Assembly (NCBI GenBank): GCA_028023455.1
Contig: JAQFVV010006294.1
Location: 806,001 to 870,000 of the forward strand
From: Epiperipatus broadwayi
Lineage: Eukaryota > Onychophora > Udeonychophora > Euonychophora > Peripatidae
Direction: 5' to 3'
Length of the DNA: 64,000 bases
Position numbers and translations under genes: made by a program. The stretch's first letter is position 1, and every line of letters begins with the position of its first letter. The notes beneath the pieces are model-generated. The model saw only the letters and a list, made by a program, of their open reading frames with translations. It was not told the DNA's origin and did no database searches. Positions 13,883-25,955 of the stretch are shown here, in pieces.

Positions 13883-14275
13883 AGTAATATAGAGGATTTA
13901 AATACAGACTTTCAAGCTCCCTTACACTATCCACTCTATCTCATACAACTGATACCCATGACCACATACATGTGAAAAAGATAAATGATCTCCAATATAT
14001 GTATTTCATGCTGAACCAGCATTCATCAGATGGCCCAGCTCATCACCTTACAAACATTATATAATCAATGCTTGATTTATATTAAGATAGCAAATCTTCA
14101 AATATTAATGAACTTGGGGGATGATGATCTGGACCAACTGAAGACTCCTTGAAATATGTATATTGGAGACCATTTATCTTTTTCACATGTGTGTGGTTTA
14201 TGTATATCAATTGTATAAGATAGAGTGGATAGCCTAAGGGAGCTTGAAAGTCTGTGCTCAAATCCCCTATATTAC
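13883..14275. repeat. Fold-back repeat with arms of about 125 bases
   Basis: The segment from GTAATATAGAGGATTTAAAT (13883) to about 14010 is inverted at about 14150-14275, ending ATCCCCTATATTAC. Shared inner text includes ACTTTCAAGCTCCC and CACTCTATCT. It lies in the 1.7-kb intron before the last gcl exon. The open frame on the minus strand at 14082-14288 is part of this repeat and is not a gene. Confidence 0.8.
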
Positions 14276-14616
14276 ATCTAAACTCCAAATATATAAATTA
14301 TACTTGTATTCAAATATTAAACTTAAATAAATTATTGATACTATTACACTATATATAATTAACAGATGAGCAACTTATAATTTTTATTCTTTTAACTTAT
14401 TTAGATGAAATTTCGAGATTAAATTATAATCATTGATATTAAAAAACAATTTATCAAAAAAAAAAAATTGTACCCAATATAGAAAAATGAATTTTTGTAA
14501 TGTTATAGCTAAAGAATTGGAAAGATATATGCAAATTTGCCTTATTTAAATGTTTAATAAATTTTTAATGGTAAATACTAAAACTGTAAACAAACTTAAT
14601 AAATCAAACTTCAAAC

Positions 14617-14704
14617 CTCATCCTTAGCTAAGCTAAGTTTTTGTATTCCTGTAGCCTGCCGATGTTTCATGTGACGATTTTCATCTAGAGAAGCAGCTGT
14701 AAGT
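14617..14704 (-). CDS. gcl: germ cell-less, ninth exon in window
   Basis: This 88-base exon encodes LTAASLDENRHMKHRQATGI and then QKLSLAKDE. GMCL1 has LRLASFDSSGKLICSRTTGY and QILTLEKDQE here. The acceptor is ATTTTCAG. The donor is GTTTGA, weaker than the others. If it were not used, a TGA would occur one codon later and the protein would end there. The very good match of the following exon to the family C-terminus argues that splicing continues, but a short read-through isoform is possible. Confidence 0.9.
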
Positions 14705-15429
14705 CTGAAAATATATATATAAACATATTCTTTAAGTGTGTTTTGTATAGCAAGGACTTATTCACAATAATCTTTTTCCCACAAATATTTCAATAATTAA
14801 TAATTTTGTTAAAAGTTTAACTAATTTCAAATACATCTGTAATGTCCTATATATAAATTTTGATTCATTTTTAATTGTTCTCCTCTTTCTTTTCATGCAC
14901 CATGATCTTATATTTTTTAGAAATTACAATCAACTTTATATTTCAATTCTACAATGATCCAATTTCTAAACAATAACATACCATACATAGTGGTTATGAT
15001 ATGATGATAAAAACTAAAACATTTAAAAATATAGTACACATGCATGCACATATACATATTATTGGATTTAAATAGTTCATTACTCATCAAATTATAATTT
15101 TTGTGTGAAATAACTTCTTAGGAAAATTCACAATCAACAAAAGAATGAGGAATAATTATAAATGTAGAGTATGTAACTATTTTATATAATAAATCATATA
15201 AAGATATGGAGTGAACTCTCAATTTATCATTTATTAAGTGACGAAGAGAATAAACAATAGATGAAATAAAAATGGATAAAATATATTACCATTAAAAAAT
15301 AATTTAACGATTGTTTTTTTAAATACTGCATACAAAAAGTACAACTTAACCATTAGCTATAAATAATATATTTCATAACAATCCTCATTTATTATTTCCA
15401 AAATGTGTTTGTGTGTATATACATATGGT

Positions 15430-16200
15430 ACAATAACTAAAATTACTCCAAATTCAAAATTAAATACGACTAGCAAAAAAAAGTTCAATAACACAACCAA
15501 CGGTTTTCCTGCCAAAGGACACTTGTCAAGTGCAAAGGATTAAAAGCATATCATTAAATATAAATTATATTTCCCACAATTCACAACTATATCTTAAATA
15601 AGTTAATTACTTCAGTACCATAAATCTTTAATAATAAAGATTCTTTTTATTTAATTTCTTTCAAAGCAGACAATCTTAGCCTCACTGTATCCCTTTCATG
15701 GATATATAAAGCAGAATTAAGATATTTAGATACTATTTACATAGAAATAATTAATATAATTAATTAATAGTAATAATTAATATTAAAAGTTGGTTTGAAA
15801 AATCACAAAAGCTAAATAATTAATAGTAAAAATTGTTTTTAAAAATCTAAAAATCGCGGCGTATTTTAAAAATCAAAGCCCGCGTTACATTGTATTGTTT
15901 TTGACTGGTAACAATGCCATCAAGCGGCCAAGTCCAACTATGTAAGTAATACCGATATTTATTTTTAACCCTACCTTTATGAACTTTTATTCTTTCGTTT
16001 AAGCTCAAACTATTCTGACTTATATACAACTTTTTGCAAAAATAAGGGATAATATACACGACTCCAGGAATAGCATTCCTATCTAAAATCTCCTTTGTAT
16101 TATTTAATAAATTATTCAAAATAATATCCCTCTTCCAAGTAACATTGTTTTTATTACCAAACAACTTAACAGCATTTATAGTTCTGTTAATAATTGTAAT
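15430..16200 (-). mobile_element. Penelope-like element, 3' part with GIY-YIG endonuclease
   Basis: The minus strand at 16164-15847 has a 105-codon open frame containing GVVYIIPYFCKKLYISQ and SLNERIKVHK. This is the GIY-YIG endonuclease pattern (here VY and LYI, then the SLxxRIxxH helix) that forms the C-terminus of Penelope-like retroelements. The conserved Gly of YIG is replaced by Ser, so it is probably inactive. The untranslated tail down to about 15430 is homologous to a second fragment at 18420-18690. The reverse transcriptase is missing, so this is a 5'-truncated copy. Confidence 0.75.
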
Positions 16201-16499
16201 AATGATGATTCATATGATATATGATTATGGACAGCCTGCTCATCAACACATCAGTCAGCATGGTATTAGCTTTTTACCTCAGAGTTAAATCAAAAACACC
16301 ATGGTTTTTCTTCTTGGTTGCCTGATAGTTATTAATCAAAATATAACTTTTCTTGAAGGCAGAACAATCATGACAGACCAAACTAAGTTATGACCCTTAT
16401 TCCCAGGAGTCTATGAGGTCAGCAGCCAAAGCAGTAGTTGATAACTGAAGATAGAAAGTGGTAAAGAATTCCCCCATTGCAGACCAAGACATTCAATGG

Positions 16500-19130
16500 C
16501 AGCCTTTTATTTAGATACTTACAACTGCAGATAACTTTCAAGTGATGGAAGATTGCATAAACTGGAAGAACTGTCTAATATTATATGGAACCTTGTTGGA
16601 CTTTGTGAAGTTAGAAGAGAAGGTGAAAAGACAATAGATTTAAAAAGTGGTCATGTTCTTTATTGCAAAGGCATAAATATTGAAAACATGAGTGGAAGAA
16701 CAATATTGTGGAGATTGACAGTATATCCCAGAAAGTATCAAAATTAGTTATTCAACTTAATGAAAGATACCAAATGCAGATAATTCAGGGTTATACCCAA
16801 ACCAGTTTTCATTGTGATAAAGAAGTAGAGAATTTTTATGTGGATGCACAAAAGGGCTTCTGATCAAACCAAACAACATTTTAGAATTGTGATGGGAGAC
16901 TTTAATGCTAGAATTAGCAAACAGTTGAAAGATCAAAGTACTATGGATAAATTTGGTTATGGTGATAAAAATGAAAGAGAATAGAGAATAGTGGAGTTTG
17001 CAGAAAAAGAAAAATTGTATATTATGAATTCTTTCTTTGAAAAAAAATACTAAATGGAAATGGAAGCTTTCAAATGAAGATGCATCAAAATAACAGAAAA
17101 TATTTATTTTAAGAATGTAATGTTCTTAATAGATTCAACACAGGAAGTGATCATTGACTAGTAAGATGTAGTATATATATTGATGTCAAATTAAAGAAAT
17201 AAAAATTATTAAGAAAAACAGTATTTACAGTTGATATTCCTAATCTTCAGAAGCATTTCAATGAATTTAAATTAGACCTTAAAAATCTTTTTAAAACATT
17301 AACAGGTTTTGAAGATAGTTCAGATTTGAATGAAATCAATAAGAAAATAACAAATACACTGGAACAAAAAAAGCTAGTACAAAAAAGCACTAATTTACCA
17401 GTAATTTTTTTACTGAAACAAGACAATGTAAGAAGAAATATGAAAATATATCAAAATGATACATTAAGAAGAATTAAATATCTAGAGTTTTGTAAAGTGG
17501 TAAGAAAAAGGAGTTAATAATGACAAGAAAATATAATTGGGAATTAGCAAGAAAAACTATAAAGGAGAATAAAAGTTTCAAAAATGTAAAGCAATATCTT
17601 GGTATTGGGAGGAAACTTATTTCTACTATAAGAAAATGAAAATATTACTAAAAAGAGAGATGATATCATGAAATGTGTGGAAGAATTCTATAAAGAATTA
17701 TATAGCAATAAAGAACAAGAAAATAAAGTATCTCAAACAATTATTACATCTGAATTGTCAAGCATTTTAAATGAAAATGTTGAGACATGCAATTAAATCC
17801 ATAAAGAAACAAAAAGCTCCAGGTAATGCAGGAATTATAACTGATATTTTAAAAGTGGCAGGTAAAGAAATAAAAAAACTGTTGTCAAAGCTATGTACCA
17901 AATTCTAATGATAAAGAAATGCCAAATGATAATAATATTGACATTTAAAAAAAGATGATAAAGAAGATATTAGAAACTATAGATCGAATAGTCTTTTATC
18001 AGTTTTATATTTTCCAAAATTATTACAAGTCGTCTGCAAGAAACTTTGGATTTTAACCAATCAAAAGAACAAGCTGAATTTAAAAATGGTTTCAGCATAG
18101 TGAATCACAACCAAGTATTAAGAGGGGTTAAAATGAAAAAAATAAGTGAGTAAAAATAAATGTTGCAAAAGTTGTTAGATGAAAGTAAAAGTAGGACTAA
18201 AGATAAATGCTAAAAAGAATAAAATAATGTTCAATGGATTTTCTCAAAAGAAGAAAATAAAGATTGATAATGATGAATTAGAAGTCAACAACTATAAATA
18301 TATAGTTTAGATTATTAATACAGATGGAATTAGAATAGATGATATTAATCATAGAATTAATCTTGGGTGGAGTGCTTTTGGTAGAAATAATTTAATATTA
18401 AAAAAAATATGTCCATGTGTTTAAAATAATCAAAATTACCCCAAATGCAAACTAAACCTAACTAGCCAAAGAACATAAACTCTAAAACACAACCATTGAT
18501 TTCATTGCTACAAGCAGACTTCTCAGATACAAAGAATTAAAACATAACAACAAATTTATACTAAATATTAAAATTCCCAATTACATCCCACACACCCTTA
18601 ATATTAAAAAAAAATTTTTTTAAAGAAGTTAATTGCTTCAGAATCATAAATTTTTAATAATAATGATTATTAAAAGATATTTTTAATAAATGAGTTTTAC
18701 CAGTTTTTACTAATGGATCCAAGATTTGATCATTTAACAGAAAAGCAATATAGAGACTTCAGATCATTCAACAAACTATAGAGAGATGCATGTTAGGAGT
18801 AAAATATTGAAAACAAAATACATATTTGAGAGAACAAATAGATATTACTGATATTTGAAAGAACAAATAGATATTATTGACATCATTGAAAGAATTAAGA
18901 CTGAAGTGGAGCTGGGCTGGACATATTCCTGGAAAGAGATGATAATAGATGGACAGTTGAAATTTTAAACTGGTACCCAAAAGACTGTAAAAGATCTGGA
19001 AAGATATCTTATATGAGATAGATGAATGAAATAAAAATGTTTGCTGGTGTAATATCGAGAAAAAAAATTATAGACTCCGAGGAAGTGGATTAAACTTAAA
19101 TAGACCATCAACCTATTCTACAATGAATGA
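16500..19130 (+). mobile_element. Decayed LINE with endonuclease, reverse transcriptase and C-terminal region
   Basis: Endonuclease: 16553-16747 encodes HKLEELSNIIWNLVGLCEVR and then GHVLYCKG, and near 16895 comes VMGDFNARI, the DFN motif of apurinic-type endonucleases. Reverse transcriptase: KQKAPG near 17808, RNYRSNSLLSVLY near 17970, and VGLKINAKKNKIMFNG near 18190. C-terminus: LTEKQYRDFRSF near 18735, then LKWSWAGHI and RWTVEILNW near 18900-18965. This arrangement fits RTE-like non-LTR elements. Many stops and frameshifts make it a fossil, and a YADD catalytic motif was not seen. It is interrupted by a separate insertion at 18420-18690. It lies in the 5.9-kb gcl intron. Confidence 0.82.
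18420..18690 (-). mobile_element. Penelope-like 3' fragment nested in the LINE
   Basis: This stretch aligns by eye with 15430-15660, for example ACACAACCA(A/T), TAAATTT/TAAATAT, AGTTAATTGCTTCAG and the TTTAATAATAA end. It separates two parts of the LINE that are contiguous in related elements (the stretch just after the reverse transcriptase and the LTEKQYR block). It therefore inserted after the LINE was in place. Confidence 0.65.
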
Positions 19131-19439
19131 AAATGATAATAATATACACTTTCTTAATAATTAATAAAAACAGAAAAGGCTATTATACTTAAAATTAAAA
19201 CAATTTTTAAAAGGATTCTTTTTGTGCCCAAGTGTGTGTGCACGCATTGTAGACTGCAAACAATAGAATTTTAAAAATAGTGCTAGAATCAATTATCTTT
19301 TTTTTTTTGTTTGTTTCATTTTAATTTAACTATGATCTTTTCATTTCTATTATAAAAAAAAATTGGAATACAATAGGAATAAATTTTTTTAATATTGTTA
19401 GAAAAAAGTACTATATTTAATTTAATTATCATTAAAACC

Positions 19440-19730
19440 AGCCATATATATATATAACAATCAACAATTTCAACCTGTTGTCAAGGCAACCTCCTTTTAA
19501 CCATAAAGATAGAATCCCACCTCTATGGTCCAATTTATTTATATGGACAATAAATATTGCAATTTGACAGCAGAGATTGAAATTATTGATACAAAAAAGT
19601 TTAAATAAACCTTCTTAAACAGGTAAATATAACCTGTTCTGAATGCAGACTAACAAATAGACAATTATAACATAACAAACTGCAATTATGATTTTCAAAC
19701 TGCATCTAGTTGGCATTACTATTCTATAAT
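19440..19730. repeat. Single arm of the long fold-back family B
   Basis: From CAATCAACAATTTCAACCTG to about 19720 this matches the left arm of the fold-back at 53982-54468, including GAGATTGAAATTATTGATAC and AACCTGTTCTGAATGCAG. Only one arm is present, so it is a half copy. Confidence 0.75.
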
Positions 19731-20646
19731 TAAATCACTGATTGACTTCGAAGACAGAGATCACCCTCTCAAATTTAGTGCTAATATATTGAAAGTGAAC
19801 TCTGCTTACTATGCTCTTTGTGATTTAATGCAATGGAACAATGGCAGATTTAAGAAAGAGAAATTCCTACATCAATTCTCAGCCAAGTAAAATTAAAAAA
19901 AAAAATCTCAAGCAACTAACATATGATTTTTTTTTTTACAAGTCACTATCCATTAATTGTTTCAATTTGATATTTTTAATCTTATAACTTTTTATCATAT
20001 GTAGTATTTTAAACATATTAACAAGGATACAAACAATAAAACAAATCAAATTTATTTTATCATATGGAAAATAAAGACATTGGAGCATTAAAAGTGACAA
20101 GAGTACAGCTGTGATTTATGGACCGATATCTTTAGAATCTATCACTCTACTCCTGCATTAAGCCGAACATGGCATCATAAATTACTTTCAACGATGATTA
20201 AGTGATATTGCTTATATAGTTACTCTATGCTTAGTTATTCAACCTATTTTAATAAATCTTAACATGTGATAATTTTAACATAGCTACTTATTTTAATTTT
20301 TATAATTATGAAAATTATTTTTTCAGAGCTCTCAATCTACTTCAGCCTTTCTTAAGAGCCCTGAGACACAAGATCCCCTTTATTTTATTCAATTTATTCA
20401 CTCTTTCTTATCAATACAATGCTATCTCATTTTATAATAAAAATATCCCATTTTGTTATTAAGATCACAAATAATATAATTAAATTAAGCAATAGATGAT
20501 GACTTAATTAAAAACGTTTCTTTATTTATTAAAAATTAGTTTTAATTGAATAAAACTGTGAGCATTAAGTTTATTTACATACAAATTTATTAACAATTTA
20601 TAAACTGATCAGTACTACTAATTATTCAAATATGTATACATCTTAC
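19731..20646. other. Intron sequence, nothing recognised
   Basis: A+T-rich intron of gcl between the half fold-back and the 20647-20730 exon. No open frame or repeat motif could be supported. Confidence 0.4.
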
Positions 20647-20730
20647 CTATAAATGAGGTTCCTTTTTGGCTGAAGGCTGACAGAACTTAGACATTGCTGA
20701 CTTTGAGTATTCCTTTTAAATGAAATACAT
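20647..20730 (-). CDS. gcl: germ cell-less, eighth exon in window
   Basis: This 84-base exon encodes CISFKRNTQSQQCLSSVSLQ and then PKRNLIYR. GMCL1 has YIIFKRNTLNQPCSGSVSLQ and PRRSIAFR at this place. The acceptor is ATTATAG and the donor GTAAGATG. It follows the largest intron of the model, about 16 kb, which contains the Ty3/gypsy-type element and several other insertions, yet the frame continues without a break. Confidence 0.95.
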
Positions 20731-22480
20731 CTATAATAAAAATATTTTCAATTAAAATTTGCTCGTATGTTATATATATAATTAAGGGATTTAGTATAAA
20801 AAAAAAACTTGATTAATGCATAATGTAGACATAAACTTTCCCCATACTCACTCTTTCTAATTATAACAAAAATATAACAGTTCTAAAACCCATTTTGTTT
20901 TAAATACCATGTTTCCTTGAAAATAAGACCTAACAAAAAAATAAACCCTAGCATGATTTTTCAGGATGTTGTTAATATAGGCCTTACCTAGAATATAAGA
21001 CCTAATTAAGATTGTCGGCCTGGTGAACAAATTTCATTCATCCATTGAAATATATGACCGACGTATTGAATATAATGTTCAAAACGTTTATATATATATA
21101 TACATTACAACTAGCAAAAGAAAAGAAAAAACATTTTGGATTAAAATAGTGAATGTATAAATATAAATGAAGATTTTTGTCCTTGAATAAATGTTATTCA
21201 AAATTATTTTGCAGGAAGACTCATAACTAATTATTTTAATAAACTTGCAAACACAAGTTTACTTTTCATTTATCAATGTGCTTTATTCAGTGTGATAGGA
21301 GAATTCCCCTTTCATCTGACATCCAGCTGTATATATTATAAATAAATCAACTTTGATATCTGAAATGACTGAAACTTCCTACTAGCAGGTGGTCTTAATT
21401 CACAAATTAATCAAGCCAGCTTAATGTTTCATATACTATTTTAAATTAAATATTTCTACTTTCAACAACATGTAAATAACTTTTAATATTCTCGTATATA
21501 AAGAGAACGTTCAGTGATATAATTATTCTAAACGTGACATATTCAAGCAGTAGAAAAAAGTTATTTATGCACTGAGGAAATGAGTAATATTGAATAAATA
21601 TAGATTTTGGTACTTGAATAAATATAGATTTTTATACTTGAATAAATGTATCTGTTTGTACATGAGGTTATAAAATCATGAGATAATATAAATCCCAATT
21701 AAAAGTAAGTTTCAAATGAAAAAAGGTATCATGAAATTATAAAATAATTCTTCTCATAATAAACGAGGCGTTGGACATCAGGAAGTTAAAAAGAAATATG
21801 CTTTGAAAATGAACATGTTCATCATTATAAAAACACAAACACTGAAAATAATAAGTGAGCATAAGATTCATTATAAATAGAAGATAGAAAGCAAGACTAG
21901 TTATTCAAATTATTAGAAGATACAAATTTGAATAATTTACATTAATATGCCTCAACAAGTTTCCTCTCTTATGATAAAAATGAAGACTTCTATATAAAAA
22001 TATAGAATGCTTTTAAATAGACCAAAAAGCATTTCAATACTGGAATAGAAAAATGTTTGAGAATTAGTGCACTTGACTGTGGATATATAAATGACAGTAT
22101 AGACATTTACAGAATATATGTTACACTTTTTTTGGGAAAAAAATTCTAAGTGTAAATAGACAAAATAGCATCCAGTTATAATGAGTTTAAAAGATCAATA
22201 CAAGAAAAGATTATCAATTATGAGATGAAAGATAGGTGTTAATGCAAAGATATTAAGAAATACAATATTAATTAATATTTTAAGATTTTAATAATGGCTC
22301 AGATATGAGTAAGAAGACTACATATAACTTTACAGAAATAGCTATACATATAGCAAGAGCAAAACACACACACATTTTTTTTATTGAGACAAGGCAAGAT
22401 ATATATGAAGGAATATGAAAATATTTTCAATTAATATATTTAGAAGAAATGAATAAGTGGGGTACTATAAAATAATACAG
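20731..22480. other. Intron sequence with a short tandem repeat
   Basis: Start of the 16-kb gcl intron. At 21590-21650 three imperfect copies of a 27-base unit (TTGAATAAATATAGATTTT with a short tail) occur in tandem. Between about 21800 and 22480 there may be further remains of the LINE that follows, but no motif is clear enough to call. Confidence 0.4.
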
Positions 22481-22489
22481 GAGTAGTTA

Positions 22490-23420
22490 GAGAATGATAA
22501 CATAAAAAAAAAAGATAATTAAAAATAATAGGAAAGACCATAGAAAAGAATAAAGGTCTCAAAGATATACAATGTCAACTTGCTATTGGAAGAAAAATTA
22601 TTTCAGTAATAAGAGGAAAAATTGGCATAGTTTCTAAAAATGGGAATAATATTGTAAAATACATAGAAGAATTCAATAAAGAACTACATATTTAATAAAG
22701 AAAAGAGCAAAGTTTTCTATTAACTATTGGTTGGAGCATCACCTTGAAGTTAACAACACTTGAATAGGTGAAAATAATACCATTCAATATATTATATACT
22801 AATTTGTGTGTTATTGCTAACAGCTGAATGAATTTGAAAAGATTAAATAAAGTTCAAAGTTAGGAAAACAAAGTAGATTATACAAATTTCACACTTTCCA
22901 AATAAAAAAGTGAGTCATGCCATAACATCCACAAAAATTGGAAATCATCCAGAAACTGATTAAATCATTACAGATATTTATAAAAGCAGATACAAAATAA
23001 AGAAATATTATCAAAGCTATAAATAAAATATCCTGATAACAAAGAGATATTAGATGACTGTAAATACGTAATATTCAAGCTAACCATTACAAACTGTACA
23101 TAAGTACACAGTAGATCTCAAAATGTTACAAACCTTTTTACATTACAAGAAGGCAATTGAGTCGATGAGCACTTTTGCTGATTAAAATTTTGGAACTCTG
23201 GAATATTCTAATTCTGAAAAATGTTTAACAGAATATAATAGCAGTGACTAGATTATATACTAACACTAAGGAGATTAGCATGGGCAATAGTGAACAGCAG
23301 GGTAATTTCATTTCTCTAAAACTTTTTGCAATAGGTTTTTGGAAAATACTCTTTGGATTAAAATAGAAATCAAATGAAAATTTAAGTAATTTAGATTTTG
23401 CAGTTGATATACCTGTTTCA
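22490..23420 (+). mobile_element. Decayed LINE reverse transcriptase fragment
   Basis: Plus-strand text near 22540-22690 encodes GLKDIQCQLAIGRKIISVIR and VKYIEEFNKELH, paralleling the element at 17560-17700 (FKNVKQYLGIGRKLISTI). Near 22930-23070 comes a KSSR stretch and ITDILKAD, the pre-palm region. Near 23290-23420 comes QGNFISLKLFAIGFWKILFG and LSNLDFAVDI, which corresponds to the QGDPISPKLF and LRFADDI blocks. In the last, the catalytic DD pair reads VD. It is related to but distinct from the 16500 element. Multiple stops; dead. Confidence 0.7.
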
Positions 23421-25079
23421 CAAATAATTCTTTAGAATTGCAAACAGATAAAAAAAAAAAAAAAACATTAAAAAAGACTGATAGTAATAAACTAAAAGAA
23501 TATCAGTTATATATGTATAAATCAAATTTACAAACATATAGTATACTCTTCATTAGATCTAAACTCATTAGATCATAAATCATCATCCAGCATAAAAATT
23601 TCAGAATACCATCTCCCATTATACATGTATTTTAGATAACAATCGATTACAGTCAAATGAGCCAAAGGTTAGAATATCTCATTTTTACATTAGAAGAATA
23701 GTATGATATTTATATTTCTGTTTCATAAATGCAACGAATAAATCGCCAGCAATCATACATATATACTGGGTTTAAAAAATATTAATGGAACAACAAACAT
23801 ACCACATAAAGCAGGATCTATCTTGAAATTGCAGACAATTCAGTGCAATTATAAATATGGTAGAACTATAAGAAGATTAATGAGTGTTCAGCTTCTCAGA
23901 TTGTTTTCCAGCTTTATTTCCAATATTGGCCCACACTTCCTCTATCACTCAATATTATCTCAGGATTGTAGATTATGGTGTATTAAGTCTAATCTTATGT
24001 TGCTATATATAAGAGATTGTGAGAGGAAAACGTAGATAAAATGAATTGGGAATTAATCCATTGATGACACCATCTATATAAACCATGATTCTGCACTTGC
24101 AAGTGAAAGCAGATAAAACCAGAGATTCTATCTGATTCCATTATCAAGAAATATGCTGTAGCATACATATATACATCAATGTTTTTCTCCATAAAAAAAA
24201 TGCATATGACTTTATTGCTCAGGAATTTATAAGAAATTTGAGGGCCAGAAATAATCCTGGGATCTCCTGATATTATGATGAATGCTCTACCAACTGTGGC
24301 AAAGTGCATATGGCCTTTTTTTTTACATGACAAACTTGGATTCAAGACTTCCAATCTTCAATGATCAATCATATTACAAACACTCACCAATATCTTTAAA
24401 AAATCCATATATACTTCAACCCATCCTTCACTTCTGACATAATAAATGAACCTGTCTTGCAAAAAGCTTTTTCTGTCGTTTTTAGTACTTGTTTGAAGGA
24501 GAGTAATATTGAGGAGTAAATTTAGAAATCTACCTACAGAGAGAGATAAAGCAGATTTTAAATAATGCACAGTAAAGCTAAGGCTTCTTCGGCACTCCAT
24601 TAGTGAATAATAAGAGAAAAGAAAATTCTCATTTGGTTAAGTATTTATTTATCAATAAATGAATTGTTATCTAATAAAATTATAGGCTGGGTTCTTAAAA
24701 CATAACAGATTTAAATATCAGGTCTTAGGTGTGGAAGATGCACATGCTACAACTTTCTATGAAGTCCTTCTCTCTTTATATATATATATACCAAACTGCT
24801 AACAAAATACAGTGAGAAATAATAGCTATTATAAACTGCAGCTTATAAAAATTTATGGAAAATTCTATGGCAATTCTCTAGCACTTCAAAATATAATTAT
24901 TTCTCATAGATATTTTTAGATAAAATCTCACTAAAACAGTGAATAGTTACAATGGTGTCTTAAACAAAAATATAAAATTTTATCCCATTAACCTTATTAT
25001 AAACTTATTTCTATTACAAAGTACGTTCCTAAAGATTTTATTTTGTTAATATATATTCAATTCTATTACAAACTATGTT
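23421..25079. other. Intron sequence with a tRNA-like SINE trace on the minus strand
   Basis: At 24300-24225 the minus strand reads CACAGTTGGTAGAGCATTCA followed by AGGAGATCCCAGGAT, with an intact box A-like part of a tRNA. It is probably the head of a tRNA-derived SINE. Open frames at 23823-24035 (plus), 23995-24354 and 24358-24600 (minus) have no recognisable domain and no supporting splice context. Confidence 0.4.
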
Positions 25080-25591
25080 AGCAACTTTCTTCACACAATA
25101 GTGTCATCTAGTTCAAGCCATAGAAATCAATGGATGCTAAAAGGTTAATGCATCAAAATCCCCATTTAGTGCCTACTAATCCAATATCCCAGACTAGTTT
25201 CTAGCTTATAACTTTCATTAGTGAGGAGCCTTGGATCTAAAAGCAATGCAACTAGAGCTCTGCATTTCTTTTACCTTTTTAGTTAACTATAAAGCTATGA
25301 GCTCAAACTACAGATCTGAACCTAATCTAGTACCTATATATTTTGAGCTCATAGTTTTATAGATAAGTAAAAAGGTAAAAGTGGTTGCTGTGGTAGTGCA
25401 TTAAATCCAAAGATCTAGGTACAGAGCTCTCAGATCCAAGACTCTTCACTGATGAGAGCCATAAAGTAGAAACTAGTTTGGCAATATTGGATGAGTAGAC
25501 ATTAAATAGGAATTTTGAGGCACTAACCTTCTAGCATCCATTGACTACTATGGCTTGCACTAGGTGGTATAATTGTATCGAGAAAGTTGCT
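25080..25591. repeat. Fold-back element, family C, full copy
   Basis: Ends AGCAACTTTCT and AGAAAGTTGCT are exact inverse complements, and the arms pair over about 240 bases with mismatches, including GTGCCATCTAG-like text, AATATCCCAGACTAGTTTC and GAGCTCATAG. Partial copies are at 43378-43562 and 60852-61110. The arms contain the CTGATGA/GAAAC motif treated in the findings. No coding capacity. Confidence 0.85.
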
Positions 25592-25863
25592 ATTGCTTTA
25601 ATTGATTGTATAAGCATAAGAAATAGTAGTCATGTGATTTTTTTTATAAAGCATATTTCTATTAGAAGATTAGGATGGGAACATCTTTAACAAATTTAAA
25701 TAACATGCTATGATAACTTTGCAAAATAGTGAATCGCATTCATTCTTATTAAGTTTTTTTTTTTTAGTTATGAGTTTTCAAAACATAGAATAAACACTGG
25801 TGCCTCAAATGATTTTAAAACAAAAAAAAATATCACATGACTCCAGCTTACCTAACTGAAGTG

Positions 25864-25955
25864 AACTAATAATCAGCTTTTTAAGCTAAAGCACATGCGC
25901 TTTGTTAAAATCCACAAAGCGCATGTACATTAGCTTAAAAAGCTGATTATTAGTT
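25864..25955. mobile_element. Near-perfect palindromic MITE
   Basis: Two 41-base arms starting AACTAATAATCAGCTTTTTA and ending with the inverse at TTATTAGTT differ at only two positions and enclose a 10-base loop. The arms end at ACATGCGCTTTG and CAAAGCGCATGT. Such high arm identity suggests a recent origin or gene conversion between arms. Confidence 0.8.

Noticed and set aside
23823-24600. Open frames of 70, 119 and 80 codons
   Set aside because: No domain; part of one overlaps a tRNA-like SINE trace, so they are probably repeat-derived.
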